Shown: positions 15,284-24,102 of the stretch, piece after piece
Layout of the letters: each line of letters starts with the position of its first letter
Numbering within the stretch: position 1 is the first letter of the stretch
Assembly (NCBI GenBank): GCA_900546495.1
Contig: URDN01000029.1
Coordinates: forward strand, 1 to 32,560
Direction: 5' to 3'
DNA from: an uncultured Lachnospiraceae bacterium
GTDB lineage: Bacteria > Bacillota > Clostridia > Lachnospirales > Lachnospiraceae
Length of the DNA: 32,560 nucleotides
Position numbers and translations under genes: made by a program
The notes under the pieces: model-generated
What the model saw: the letters and a program-made list of their open reading frames with translations, nothing else
The model's database searches: none
What the model was told of the DNA's origin: nothing

Positions 15284-16498
15284 TTAATCCTCTAAGTAAT
15301 CTTTTCCGTCCCAGACGATTTCTTTATAACGTTCAGGATCTGTATCTCCCTCAGTAGAGAAGAGCAGTACCTGTGAATTTTCATCTAACTGTAAAGCTTC
15401 TTTTAAGTCTGCATAATCCGGATTTGTCATGATCTCATTTAATACACCGAATGTAACGGCTCCTGATTCACCGGATGTTACCTGCGGATCACCTTTGATC
15501 GGAGCAGCGAGCATACGCATGGATTTTGCGGATACCCAGTCCGGAGCAGCAACGAATACAGATACATGGTTTTTCAAAATGTCCCAGGATGTTGTATTCG
15601 GCTCACCACATGCAAGACCTGCCATGATAGTCGGCATATCGCCTTCTACATTGTATTCAGCACCATCACCTGCAACAGCACCTTTGTACAGACATGCAGC
15701 AGTATCAGCTTCTACCACACAGACGATCGGAGGATTGTCCGGATACTGATTTGCAAAATAGCCCTGTACACCGCCAGCTAAGGAACCAACACCGGCCTGA
15801 ACAAATACATGTGTCGGACGCTCGATGCCAAGTTCATGAAGCTGCTCATTTGCTTCCATAGCCATGCTACCGTATCCCTGCATAATCCAGGAAGGAATTT
15901 CCTCATAACCTTTCCATGCAGTATCCTGTACAACTACACCGTTGTCTACTTTTGCAGCAGCTGCAGCAGCCATACGAACACATTCGTCATAGTTTACTTC
16001 TTCAATGGTAGCAGTGGCATTCTCTGCCAGAATGTGGTTCAGTCGGTTCTGAGTGGATCCCTTCGGCATGAATACAACCGCTTTCTGTTTTAACCGGTTT
16101 GCTGCCCATGCAACACCGCGACCGTGGTTACCATCTGTTGCTGTAAAGAATGTAGCCTGCCCGAATTCTTCACGAAGTTTGTCGGATGTCAGTGTCTCGA
16201 AATCGAGCTCTGTGATGTCACGTCCTGTCTGTTTTGCAATGTATTTTGCCATTGCGAAAGAACCGCCGAGAACTTTGAATGCGTTCAGACCGAAACGGTA
16301 AGACTCATCTTTTACACAGACATCTTTGAGACCAAGGCGGTCTGCCATGTGGGTCAGATGTGCAAGAGGTGTTCTCTCATATCCCGGAATTGTTTTGTGA
16401 AAAGCGCGGGCTTTTTCAACTTCCTCAAGTGCCATAACCGGAAGATTTGCATCGTCGGTTTTCGGCATTGTGTTTTTCACCCATTTGATTTGTTTCAT
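15284..16498 (-). CDS. ygeX: Diaminopropionate ammonia-lyase
   Basis: The protein has 404 aa and is a fold-type II PLP enzyme. The Schiff-base lysine is Lys75 in RFGLNAFKVLGGSF, and the TDGNHGRG loop is at 121-128. It converts 2,3-diaminopropionate to pyruvate and two ammonia, feeding carbon to fermentation and nitrogen to the cell. GGAGGAGG precedes the ATG and begins 2-3 nt after the stop of the regulator gene, so the two are probably translated as one unit. Length and motifs match E. coli YgeX. It is the final carbon-releasing step of the island, and RidA at 23593 would scavenge its 2-aminoacrylate-type intermediate. Confidence 0.96.
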   Translation of the reverse strand: MKQIKWVKNTMPKTDDANLPVMALEEVEKARAFHKTIPGYERTPLAHLTHMADRLGLKDVCVKDESYRFGLNAFKVLGGSFAMAKYIAKQTGRDITELDFETLTSDKLREEFGQATFFTATDGNHGRGVAWAANRLKQKAVVFMPKGSTQNRLNHILAENATATIEEVNYDECVRMAAAAAAKVDNGVVVQDTAWKGYEEIPSWIMQGYGSMAMEANEQLHELGIERPTHVFVQAGVGSLAGGVQGYFANQYPDNPPIVCVVEADTAACLYKGAVAGDGAEYNVEGDMPTIMAGLACGEPNTTSWDILKNHVSVFVAAPDWVSAKSMRMLAAPIKGDPQVTSGESGAVTFGVLNEIMTNPDYADLKEALQLDENSQVLLFSTEGDTDPERYKEIVWDGKDYLED

Positions 16499-16510
16499 AA
16501 AAACCTCCTC

Positions 16511-17158
16511 CTAATTTTTATCTGCTTTGATGTAGCTGTACAAAGTATATTTTGAAATCCCAAAGTAATGGGAAACTTTGTCACCTGATTTAGTAATAAG
16601 AAAAGCACCGGTATTATTCAGGAACTGAATTGCCTGAACCTTTTCGTCCTTTGACATCAGGGATGCAGGTTTTCCAACGACTGCAACGGCCTGTGCAATC
16701 AGATCATCCAGCAGGTCTGCCACGTTGGTGCAGATGCTTTCCGGTTCTTTATGATAAGAAGAAACCGCCGGTTCGCCGTTTTCACTGATGAGTGAGCGGA
16801 CAGAATCCTGAAAATACAGAAGATTGGTGATGTCAAAATTGATGGCAAGGATATACTGAATCGGCCCGCCTTCTTTTTCACGAACAAAGATGGTAGAAGA
16901 TTTTAATGTTCTTCCATCCTGTGTCTTTGTCAGATAACCGAGATGATCGGAAATCTTTGACGGATCTTTCTTCATGGTCTCCAATACAACTTTGGACGGC
17001 CCATCGCCGGTTTTTCTATTTGTAATATGACCGTTTTCGATATAAACAATGGATTTATGAAGACTCTTACGGGTCAGGTCATGAATCACTACTTCACAGT
17101 CGTTTCCAAACTGAATTGCCAGTGCTTTTGCCAGTTGTTTTAAAAGCTCCAGTGTCAT
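16511..17158 (-). CDS. YheO/DauR-type PAS-HTH regulator
   Basis: The protein has 215 aa with the start placed at 17158. AAAGGAG lies just upstream of that ATG, whereas the ATG at 17200 overlaps the -10 box of the gene's own promoter (17196-17201) and cannot be on the mRNA. The N-terminal half (about 8-120) is a YheO-like PAS domain (VVIHDLTRKSLHKSIVYIEN, KTQDGRTLKSSTIFVRE). The C-terminal part (about 150-215) is the short HTH of this family (KVSHYFGISKYTLYSYIKAD). Relatives such as DauR control amino-acid catabolic genes. As first gene of the leftward operon and next to the divergent gap, it is the likely sensor of urate or a breakdown product. The ligand is unknown. Confidence 0.9.
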   Translation of the reverse strand: MTLELLKQLAKALAIQFGNDCEVVIHDLTRKSLHKSIVYIENGHITNRKTGDGPSKVVLETMKKDPSKISDHLGYLTKTQDGRTLKSSTIFVREKEGGPIQYILAINFDITNLLYFQDSVRSLISENGEPAVSSYHKEPESICTNVADLLDDLIAQAVAVVGKPASLMSKDEKVQAIQFLNNTGAFLITKSGDKVSHYFGISKYTLYSYIKADKN

Positions 17159-17195
17159 CTTTTTGCTGTCTCCTTTTGTTTTGCTTTCTGTACTC

Positions 17196-17223
17196 ATCAT
17201 AGCAGATTTTTTTCAGATGTCAA
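17196..17223 (-). promoter_or_regulatory. Promoter of the regulator-ygeX-ygeY-ygeW-arcC operon
   Basis: On the minus strand TTGACA (17223-17218), a 16-nt spacer, TATGAT (17201-17196). It is a near-consensus promoter and fixes the downstream start of the regulator gene. Confidence 0.75.
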
Positions 17224-17276
17224 CACCAAAAACAAAAATATTTTTAGGTATACATAAAAAAAGTTTGAAAAGAATA

Positions 17277-17327
17277 TTGCTTTTAATCAAGGGGTGTGGT
17301 AATATCTTATTAGATTGAACGGTCAAT
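17277..17327 (+). promoter_or_regulatory. Promoter of ssnA with a TetR-like operator just downstream
   Basis: TTGCTT (17277-17282), a 17-nt spacer, TAATAT (17300-17305). Immediately after lies the palindrome ATTGA-ACGG-TCAAT (17314-17327), which overlaps the expected transcription start and resembles operators of TetR proteins. The TetR gene at 24103 or the PAS-HTH regulator may bind it. The rest of the divergent gap to 17477 is an untranslated leader of about 165 nt with no gene. Confidence 0.6.
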
Positions 17328-17477
17328 AAAAACACAGCCGTTGTGAATCGGATGAACGCAGTATCCGGAAGAAACAAAAAAGTGTGTTTTTTATATATAA
17401 AAGAAGCAGGTTTTTGTTTACTGGAAAAGCTGTGAGCGTTACAATGATCTATATGGGGAATGAAAGGAGAAGAAAAC

Positions 17478-18809
17478 ATGATTCTGGTAGGAAAAGGAAC
17501 CGTTATCACAAGAGATGATACCAATCCGCTGATAAAAGATGGTGGTGTTGTCCTTGAAGGGGAACGTATTGTAAAGGTGGGCGATTATGAGACACTGCGT
17601 AGTGAATATCCACAGGCAGAATTGATCGATGCGAAAGGTCAGATCATTATGCCATCCCTTATTAATATGCACGAACATATTTACAGTGCATTTGCCAGAG
17701 GATTATCTATTAATGGATACAACCCAAACGGATTTTTAGATATCCTGGACGGCATGTGGTGGACGATTGACCGTCACCTGACATTGGAGCAGACTTATTT
17801 AAGTGCGATCGCTACTTATGTAGACTGTATTAAAAATGGTGTAACGACAGTGTTTGACCATCATGCAAGTTTCGGCGCCATCGAGGGAAGCCTGTTTAAG
17901 ATCGCTGAGGCTTCTGCAAAGATGGGTGTTCGAAGCTGCCTGTGCTATGAAGTATCTGACAGAGATGGTGAGGAGAAAGCAAAAGCTTCTGTAAAAGAAA
18001 ATTCAGATTTCATTAAATATGCAGCACAGCAAAACAATGACATGATCAAGGCCATGATGGGTATGCATGCACAGTTTACCATTTCTGACAAGACATTTGA
18101 TCTGTGTCGTGAGAATATGCCGGAGGGTGTAGGAGCACACATCCATGTGGCAGAGGGAATCGAGGATCTGCATGATTGTCTGCATAAATATGGAAAGAGA
18201 ATTGTGAACCGACTGATGGATCACGATCTGTTAGGACCGCAGACCATGACCGCACATTGCATTTATGTAAATGAACAGGAGATGGATCTGCTGAAAGCGA
18301 CAGATACCATGGTGGTACATAATCCGGAGTCAAATATGGGAAATGCCTGTGGATGTCCTCCAACTATGAGAATCTTCCAGAAAGGTGTGCTGACCGGCCT
18401 TGGAACGGACGGATATACACATGATATGTTTGAATCTTATAAGGTAGCAAACGTACTGCACAAACATTCTTTATGTGATGCAAACGCTGCATGGGGTGAA
18501 GTTCCTGCAATGTTATTTGAAGGAAATGCCAAAATGGCAAACCGCTACTTTAACATCCCGCTTGGTGTGTTAAAAGAAGGCGCAGCAGCAGACGTAGTTG
18601 TAGTAGCTTACGATCCGCTGACACCGCTGACTGCGGACAATATCAACAGTCATATGTTATTTGGAATTAATGGTGCCATGACTCAGACAACCATCTGCAG
18701 CGGAAAAGTACTTATGAAAGATCGTGAATTGCTGGTGATTGATGAGGCAAAAGCAATGGCAGACTGCAGACAGGCGGCAGCAGAGCTGGCGCACAGCATC
18801 AACGGATAA
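17478..18809 (+). CDS. ssnA: SsnA-type amidohydrolase (aminohydrolase family)
   Basis: The protein has 443 aa from the ATG at 17478. AAAGGAG lies about 8 nt upstream, and MILVGKGTVI is the family start; the ATG at 17460 precedes the ribosome site. It is in the amidohydrolase superfamily, near guanine deaminase and chlorohydrolases. Metal ligands are HEH at 65-67, H221/H223 in AHIHVAEG, H260 in MTAHCIY and D311 in GLGTD. In E. coli ssnA lies with ygfK and the gene name comes from a survival phenotype. Here it probably opens or deaminates a reduced purine ring. It is the first gene of the rightward series and is separated from ygfK by repeat R1. Confidence 0.92.
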   Translation: MILVGKGTVITRDDTNPLIKDGGVVLEGERIVKVGDYETLRSEYPQAELIDAKGQIIMPSLINMHEHIYSAFARGLSINGYNPNGFLDILDGMWWTIDRHLTLEQTYLSAIATYVDCIKNGVTTVFDHHASFGAIEGSLFKIAEASAKMGVRSCLCYEVSDRDGEEKAKASVKENSDFIKYAAQQNNDMIKAMMGMHAQFTISDKTFDLCRENMPEGVGAHIHVAEGIEDLHDCLHKYGKRIVNRLMDHDLLGPQTMTAHCIYVNEQEMDLLKATDTMVVHNPESNMGNACGCPPTMRIFQKGVLTGLGTDGYTHDMFESYKVANVLHKHSLCDANAAWGEVPAMLFEGNAKMANRYFNIPLGVLKEGAAADVVVVAYDPLTPLTADNINSHMLFGINGAMTQTTICSGKVLMKDRELLVIDEAKAMADCRQAAAELAHSING

Positions 18810-18843
18810 CATATATCATCATATTCGGATAGAATAAGTTGAA

Positions 18844-19002
18844 CGCAGAATAAGCATTCCCCCGCTTCGAGTGCGTAGAGCACTAAGCGGTGGGTAAGGG
18901 GGATGCTTATGTCAGTGGGAGTTAAAAGCTCCCGCTGACAGGTCGCAAAGCGACTGCGTTCATGAGCAAGTAGCAAAAGCGGATTGCGAATGTTCGCTTT
19001 AC
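18844..19002 (+). repeat. Repeat R1, copy B (159 bp) between ssnA and ygfK
   Basis: It has the same ends and hairpins as copy A (7781-7938), in the same orientation as the flanking genes and also preceded by TTGAA. It differs from copy A at seven places: six substitutions and one extra G. It sits 34 nt after the ssnA stop and 43 nt before the ygfK start, so a read-through transcript must pass its long stems. A weak promoter candidate (TTGCGA at 18984, TATATA at 19005, spacing only 15) overlaps its right end. Confidence 0.8.
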
Positions 19003-19045
19003 ATTATATAAAACAAAGATTAAGATTAAAGAGAGGTTAATTACA

Positions 19046-22036
19046 ATGGGCGACAGAATGACACCGATTCCTTTCGGGAATCTGATGAACTGGGCGATGA
19101 CAGAGCGCACAAAGCGGCAGACTGTATTTGGGGTTCGCAAAGAGTATAAAGCAGATCCGGCGAAATGTCTTTCTATTTTCGGAGAGAAGATCGAGACACC
19201 ATACGGCCCGGCCGCAGGACCGAATACACAGCTTGCACAGAATATTATTGCAGCCTATCTGGCAGGCAGCCGTTTCTTTGAACTGAAAACGGTGCAGATT
19301 TTAGACGGAGAGGATCTTCCGGTAAATAAACCATGTATCCTTGCAGATGATGAATGTTATAACTGTGAGTGGTCCACAGAGCTGTATGTGCCGCAGGCTT
19401 ACGCAGAGTATGTAAAAGCATGGGTTGCATTAAAAGCACTTTCCAGAGAGTGGGGACTTGGCGCAACAGACGGATTTGTATTTAATATCAGTGTTGGATA
19501 TGATCTGCAGGGTATCAAATCAGAAAAAATCGATACATTTTTAAATAATATGATCGAGTCGAAAGACAATCCGGTATTTCAGGAGTGTATTCAGTGGTTG
19601 AAAGACAACAAAGACAGTTTCCACAACCTGACAGATGCTGATATCGAGGCAATTCCTTCTGATATCTGTAAATCTGCTACAGTATCCACCCTGCACGGAT
19701 GTCCTCCACAGGAGATCGAGAGCATTGCTTCTTATTTATTGACAGAGAAAGGACTGAACACATTTGTAAAATGTAATCCGACTCTGCTTGGATACGAAGA
19801 AGCGCGCGAGATCATGGACAGCATGGGATATGATTACGTGGCATTCGGTGATTTTCATTTTAAAGACGATCTTCAGTTCGAAGATGCCGTACCGATGCTG
19901 ACCAGACTTCAGGCATTAGCAGACAGCAAAGGACTTGCCTTTGGTGTGAAAATCACAAATACATTCCCTGTAGATGTAACAAGAAATGAGCTTCCGAGTG
20001 AGGAAATGTACATGTCCGGAAAATCTTTATGTGCACTGTCCTTAAGCGTAGCATATAAACTGAGCAAAGCATTTGACGGAAAATTACGAATTTCCTACTC
20101 CGGCGGAGCAGACGCATTTAACATTGATAAAATCTTCGGACTTGGCATCTGGCCGATCACAGTAGCAACAACCTTATTGAAACCGGGCGGATACAACCGT
20201 GGTATTCAGCTTGCAGAGAAATTAAATGCAATGGAATTCAAACCGTTTGATGGCGTAAATGTAGACGGACTGGCAGCGCTGATCGAGGAGATCAAACATG
20301 ATCCGCATCATGTAAAACCGGTAAAACCGTTACCGAGCCGCAAGATGGGCAAGGAAGTTCCGTTACTGGACTGCTTCACCGCACCATGTATGGAAGGATG
20401 TCCGATCCATCAGGATATTCCGGCTTATGTAAAACTTGCCGGTGAAGGAAAAATGCAGGAAGCGTTAGAAGTGATCCTTGATAAAAATCCACTGCCATTT
20501 ATGACCGGTACGTTGTGTAACCACAGATGTATGAGCAAATGTACCAGAAACTTCTATGAGGAGCCGGTTGCAATCCGCGGAACAAAACTGCAGGCAGCAA
20601 AAGGCGGATATGACAGTGTGTTAGGCGGTCTGAAAGCAGAAGGATGCTGTGGTAAGAAAGTAGCCATCGTAGGTGGCGGTCCTGCCGGTATTGCCTGTGC
20701 TGCTTTCCTTGCAAAAGGCGGAGCAGACGTTACCGTTTTTGATAAAAAAGCAAACTTCGGAGGAACGGTACGGAATGTGATTCCATCCTTCCGTATTGAC
20801 AACGAAGCAATCGCAAAAGATGTGGAGATTGCAAAAGCATACGGAGCAAAGTTTGTAAATAACAGAGAAATTGAATATATCGACAGCCTGAAAGAGGAAG
20901 GTTTTGAGACTATCGTTCTTGCTATTGGTGCACATAAAGGTATGGCGATCGGCGTAGATACCGAGAAAGAACTGAATGCGGTAGACTTCCTTGAGGCAGC
21001 AAAAGAAGATCCGAAGGCACAGAACCTGGGCAGACATGTTGTTGTTATCGGAGCTGGTAACACAGCTATGGATGCGGCACGTATGGCAGGCAGAATTGAT
21101 GGCGTAGAAGATGTTACTGTGGTATACAGAAGAACCAAACGTTACATGCCGGCGGATGAGGATGAATTATTAGAAGCATTAGAAGATGGCGTTGTTATGA
21201 AAGAACTGCTTGCACCGAAGACACAGAAAGATGGTGTTCTGACATGTAAGAAAGTTGTCTTAGGTGAGATGGATGCCAGCGGCAGACAGAAACCGGTGGA
21301 GACAGAGGAAGAAGTTCAGATTCCGGCAGATACCATTATCGCATCCCTTGGAGAGCGTGTAGACAGTGCTCTGTATGAGGCGAACGGCATCAATGTCAAT
21401 GAGAAAGGACAGCCGCTTCTCAATGCTGAAACGATGGAGACAAGCAAACCGGGTGTATATGCAATCGGTGATGGTGCCGGCGGAGCAGCAACGATCGTTC
21501 TGGCTATCCGCGATGCACAAAAAGCAGCAAGCCATATTCTTGGAGAATCTGCAAAATCTGAGTATGTATACGATACAGATGTAGCACGTGCAGCAGAAAA
21601 GAAAGGTATTTTAGTTCACTCTGCAGAAGGAAAAGCAGAAGAAGAGAGATGTCTGGAATGTAACCATATCTGTGAGAACTGCGTCGATGTATGTCCAAAC
21701 CGTGCAAACGTAGCAATCGCAGTACCGGGACAGAAAATGCCGGCCATCGTACATGTGGATTACATGTGTAACGAGTGTGGCAACTGCAAGAGCTTCTGTC
21801 CATACAGCAGTTCACCGTATCAGGCGAAATTTACCTTGTTTGCAAATGAGGACGATTTTGAGAACAGCAAAAATGACGGTTATGTGGTGCTGAACAGAGA
21901 GAACATGACAGTTAGAGTAAGACTGGCAGGTTTTGTGAAGGACTATAACCTGAAAGATGTTGATTGCAGCTTATACGATGGATTAAAACAGGTGATTCTG
22001 ACAATTGATGCAGATTACGATTATCTTTACCTGTAA
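19046..22036 (+). CDS. ygfK: YgfK, multidomain flavo-iron-sulfur oxidoreductase
   Basis: The protein has 996 aa, close to E. coli YgfK. Residues 1-420 form a dihydroorotate-dehydrogenase-like FMN barrel (ETPYGPAAGPN, FNISVGYDLQGI, VKCNPTLLG, FGVKITNTF, ISYSGGADAFN). From 443 there is a cysteine-rich helical Fe-S region (C443, C448, C452, then TLCNHRCMSKC). FAD binding is at about 539-550 (VAIVGGGPAGIA) and NAD(P)H binding at about 664-680 (VVVIGAGNTAMDAARM). Two [4Fe-4S] motifs follow from 869 (CLECNHICENCVDVCP) and from about 908 (CNECGNCKSFCP). All parts of dihydropyrimidine dehydrogenase are present, with the FMN barrel moved to the front. The old name putative selenate reductase subunit rests on weak evidence. 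Ring reduction of urate or a related purine with NAD(P)H fits better (inference). Confidence 0.93.
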   Translation: MGDRMTPIPFGNLMNWAMTERTKRQTVFGVRKEYKADPAKCLSIFGEKIETPYGPAAGPNTQLAQNIIAAYLAGSRFFELKTVQILDGEDLPVNKPCILADDECYNCEWSTELYVPQAYAEYVKAWVALKALSREWGLGATDGFVFNISVGYDLQGIKSEKIDTFLNNMIESKDNPVFQECIQWLKDNKDSFHNLTDADIEAIPSDICKSATVSTLHGCPPQEIESIASYLLTEKGLNTFVKCNPTLLGYEEAREIMDSMGYDYVAFGDFHFKDDLQFEDAVPMLTRLQALADSKGLAFGVKITNTFPVDVTRNELPSEEMYMSGKSLCALSLSVAYKLSKAFDGKLRISYSGGADAFNIDKIFGLGIWPITVATTLLKPGGYNRGIQLAEKLNAMEFKPFDGVNVDGLAALIEEIKHDPHHVKPVKPLPSRKMGKEVPLLDCFTAPCMEGCPIHQDIPAYVKLAGEGKMQEALEVILDKNPLPFMTGTLCNHRCMSKCTRNFYEEPVAIRGTKLQAAKGGYDSVLGGLKAEGCCGKKVAIVGGGPAGIACAAFLAKGGADVTVFDKKANFGGTVRNVIPSFRIDNEAIAKDVEIAKAYGAKFVNNREIEYIDSLKEEGFETIVLAIGAHKGMAIGVDTEKELNAVDFLEAAKEDPKAQNLGRHVVVIGAGNTAMDAARMAGRIDGVEDVTVVYRRTKRYMPADEDELLEALEDGVVMKELLAPKTQKDGVLTCKKVVLGEMDASGRQKPVETEEEVQIPADTIIASLGERVDSALYEANGINVNEKGQPLLNAETMETSKPGVYAIGDGAGGAATIVLAIRDAQKAASHILGESAKSEYVYDTDVARAAEKKGILVHSAEGKAEEERCLECNHICENCVDVCPNRANVAIAVPGQKMPAIVHVDYMCNECGNCKSFCPYSSSPYQAKFTLFANEDDFENSKNDGYVVLNRENMTVRVRLAGFVKDYNLKDVDCSLYDGLKQVILTIDADYDYLYL

Positions 22037-22092
22037 TATTCAGAGCCAAGTAGATTTTAAGAGAAACTAGCATTTCAGAGAAGGAGTTCATA

Positions 22093-23466
22093 ATGGGATA
22101 TTTAATCAAAAACGGTACCGTTGTTTACGCAAACGGCAGTTACACAGCCGATGTACTGGTAGAAGGTGAGAAAATAACCCAGGTGGCAAAAACCATTGAT
22201 GCGCCGGGCATGACGGTCATCGATGCGTCCGGGAAATATATATTTCCCGGATTCATCGATACCCATACACATTTCGATCTGGATGCAGGAGATTTTCATA
22301 CTGCAGATGATTTTTATACAGGGACAAAAGCTGCGATAGCAGGAGGAACCACATCAATCCTGGATTTTACCACGCAGGAGAAAGGGCAGACCTTAACCGA
22401 AGCACTGGATATCTGGCATAAAATGGCAGATGGAAAAAGCTCCTGTGATTACGGTTTTCATATGTCGATCACAGACTGGAACGATGAGGCAAAAAAGGAA
22501 ATCAAAGAAATGACCCGTCAGGGAGTCACTTCTTATAAATTATATATGGCATATGATAATCTCAGAGTAAATGACAAAGAATTATTCGAGATATTGTCAG
22601 CAATTGAGGAAGAACACGGCATCGCAGGTGTTCATTGTGAAAACGGTGACATCATCAAGGCGGTGACAGAAAAACTTAAAGCAGAGGAACGCAACAGCAT
22701 ACGCCTGCATCCGAAGAGCCGCCCGGCAGAGGCAGAAGCAGAGGCCGTCAACCGGTTGCTGACGATTGCAAAACTGGCAGGCACACCGGTAAATATCGTA
22801 CATTTAAGTTCAAGACAGGGAATGAAAGTAGTCCAGAGAGCCAGAAAAGAAGGTCAGCAGGTATTTGTGGAGACCTGTCCGCAGTATCTGATACTGGATG
22901 AGAAAGAATACAACCGCCCGGGATTTGCAGGAGCTGCTTTCGTATGTGCACCGCCGCTTCGAAAAAAAGAAGACCGGGAGGCACTCTGGGAAGCAGTTGC
23001 CAATGGCGAGATTGATATGCTTGGTACAGACCATTGCAGTTTCAATATGAAAGATCAGAAGACGCGAGGTAAGGATGATTTTACCAGAATTCCGGGAGGT
23101 ATCCCGGGAACGGAGCACCGGCCACAGCTGTTTTATCAGTACGGTGTAGTGGAGGGAAGGACTTCCATTGAACGTATGTGCCGGCTTTTGTCCGAACGTC
23201 CGGCAAAACTGTTCGGCATGTATCCGAAAAAAGGAGCCATCTTACCAGGCAGCGATGCCGACCTGGTCATCTGGGATCCACAGAAAGCATGGACGATTTC
23301 AGCCGAGACACAGGTTCAGAATGTGGACAACACGCCATACGAAGGCATCTCAGGTACTGGAATGGCTGCACAGGTATTCTTAAGGGGATGCCCGGTGGCA
23401 GAGTATGGAAAGGTTCATACCGAGTTAAAAGGAAAATACATCCACAGAACGGCGCGTCAGCTGTAA
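22093..23466 (+). CDS. hyuA: Hydantoinase/dihydropyrimidinase-family cyclic amidohydrolase
   Basis: The protein has 457 aa with AAGGAG before the ATG, 56 nt after ygfK. The full binuclear metal site of the family is visible: HTH at 58-60, carboxylated Lys149 in SYKLYMAYDN, H181 in GVHCENGD, H237 in NIVHLSS, and D313 in GTDHCSF. It hydrolyses cyclic amides (hydantoin-, dihydropyrimidine- or allantoin-like rings) in the cytosol. After YgfK reduces a ring, this is the expected opener. A dihydropyrimidinase-like role is possible, but no pyrimidine genes are near. TTCAGAGCCAAG at 22041-22052 between ygfK and this gene resembles an R2 end. Confidence 0.92.
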   Translation: MGYLIKNGTVVYANGSYTADVLVEGEKITQVAKTIDAPGMTVIDASGKYIFPGFIDTHTHFDLDAGDFHTADDFYTGTKAAIAGGTTSILDFTTQEKGQTLTEALDIWHKMADGKSSCDYGFHMSITDWNDEAKKEIKEMTRQGVTSYKLYMAYDNLRVNDKELFEILSAIEEEHGIAGVHCENGDIIKAVTEKLKAEERNSIRLHPKSRPAEAEAEAVNRLLTIAKLAGTPVNIVHLSSRQGMKVVQRARKEGQQVFVETCPQYLILDEKEYNRPGFAGAAFVCAPPLRKKEDREALWEAVANGEIDMLGTDHCSFNMKDQKTRGKDDFTRIPGGIPGTEHRPQLFYQYGVVEGRTSIERMCRLLSERPAKLFGMYPKKGAILPGSDADLVIWDPQKAWTISAETQVQNVDNTPYEGISGTGMAAQVFLRGCPVAEYGKVHTELKGKYIHRTARQL

Positions 23467-23502
23467 CAAAAGGGTACAGAAAATCTGTATTCACAAGTTT
23501 GC

Positions 23503-23532
23503 TTGTAAAGCAGTAAGATACTGCATTATAAT
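23503..23532 (+). promoter_or_regulatory. Promoter of ridA with a palindromic spacer
   Basis: TTGTAA (23503-23508), an 18-nt spacer, TATAAT (23527-23532). Between the boxes lies GCAGTA-AGA-TACTGC (23510-23524). Another palindrome, TACAGA-AAA-TCTGTA, is just upstream near 23475. A repressor or activator site in the spacer is plausible. It implies that ridA can be expressed apart from ygfK-hyuA. Confidence 0.6.
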
Positions 23533-23592
23533 AAAAAAATAAAAAGATGAAATATTTTATTTCACAATTTAAAAAGAAAGAAGGAAATGATT

Positions 23593-23970
23593 ATGAAACA
23601 GTCAATCAACGTAAACGGAGCACCGGCAGCAGTAGGTCCATATGTACATGCAGTGAAAACAGGAAACATGATCTTCATTTCCGGTCAGTTAGGTTTAAAC
23701 CCGGCAGACGGTACACTTCCGGAAGGCATTGAGGCACAGACCGTTCAGAGTCTTGAGAACCTGAAAACAATTCTGGAAGGTACAGGATCTGATTTTGATC
23801 ACGTTGTAAAAACAACCATCTTTTTGGCGGACATCGCTGATTTCGGTAAAGTAAATGAGATTTATGCAAAATATTTTGCAAACGAAGTACCGGCTCGTTC
23901 CTGCGTAGAGGTAGCAAACCTTCCGAAAGCAGGTCTGGTAGAGATCGAGGCAATAGCGGTAGAAAAATAA
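23593..23970 (+). CDS. ridA: RidA-family enamine/imine deaminase
   Basis: The protein has 125 aa from the ATG at 23593, which has AAGGA at good spacing; the ATG at 23587 is only 2-3 nt from it. It has the YjgF/YER057c/UK114 fold with GPYVHAV, ISGQLGLNP and PARSCVEVANLP. Arg102 and Glu117 correspond to the substrate-binding Arg105 and Glu120 of E. coli RidA. The trimer hydrolyses 2-aminoacrylate and related imines. The ygeX product path passes through aminoacrylate, which explains its place in the island. Some RidA-like proteins in ureide pathways act on aminoacrylates, which is another option. Confidence 0.93.
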   Translation: MKQSINVNGAPAAVGPYVHAVKTGNMIFISGQLGLNPADGTLPEGIEAQTVQSLENLKTILEGTGSDFDHVVKTTIFLADIADFGKVNEIYAKYFANEVPARSCVEVANLPKAGLVEIEAIAVEK

Positions 23971-24021
23971 GCATTATGGGTTTGTATACAAGACCGATAG
24001 ATTAAAACAAAAAGATTTTTA

Positions 24022-24059
24022 GTCAACTTCTTGACACTGCCTGTAAGAAAAAATAAAAT
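24022..24059 (+). promoter_or_regulatory. tetR promoter with an overlapping inverted repeat
   Basis: TTGACA (24031-24036), a 17-nt spacer, TAAAAT (24054-24059). GTCAA-CTTC-TTGAC (24022-24035) is a perfect inverted repeat covering the -35 box and could serve autoregulation. Confidence 0.6.
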
Positions 24060-24102
24060 AAAAACCAATGTTAGGGTAATCTTATAGGCAGGAGGCAAGA
24101 AT

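Noticed and set aside
16511..17200. Regulator start at ATG 17200
   Set aside because: This ATG overlaps the -10 box of the operon promoter; the ATG at 17158 has a proper AAAGGAG.
18984..19010. Promoter for ygfK at the R1 right end
   Set aside because: The spacing is 15 nt and both hexamers are weak; mentioned only as a possibility under the repeat.
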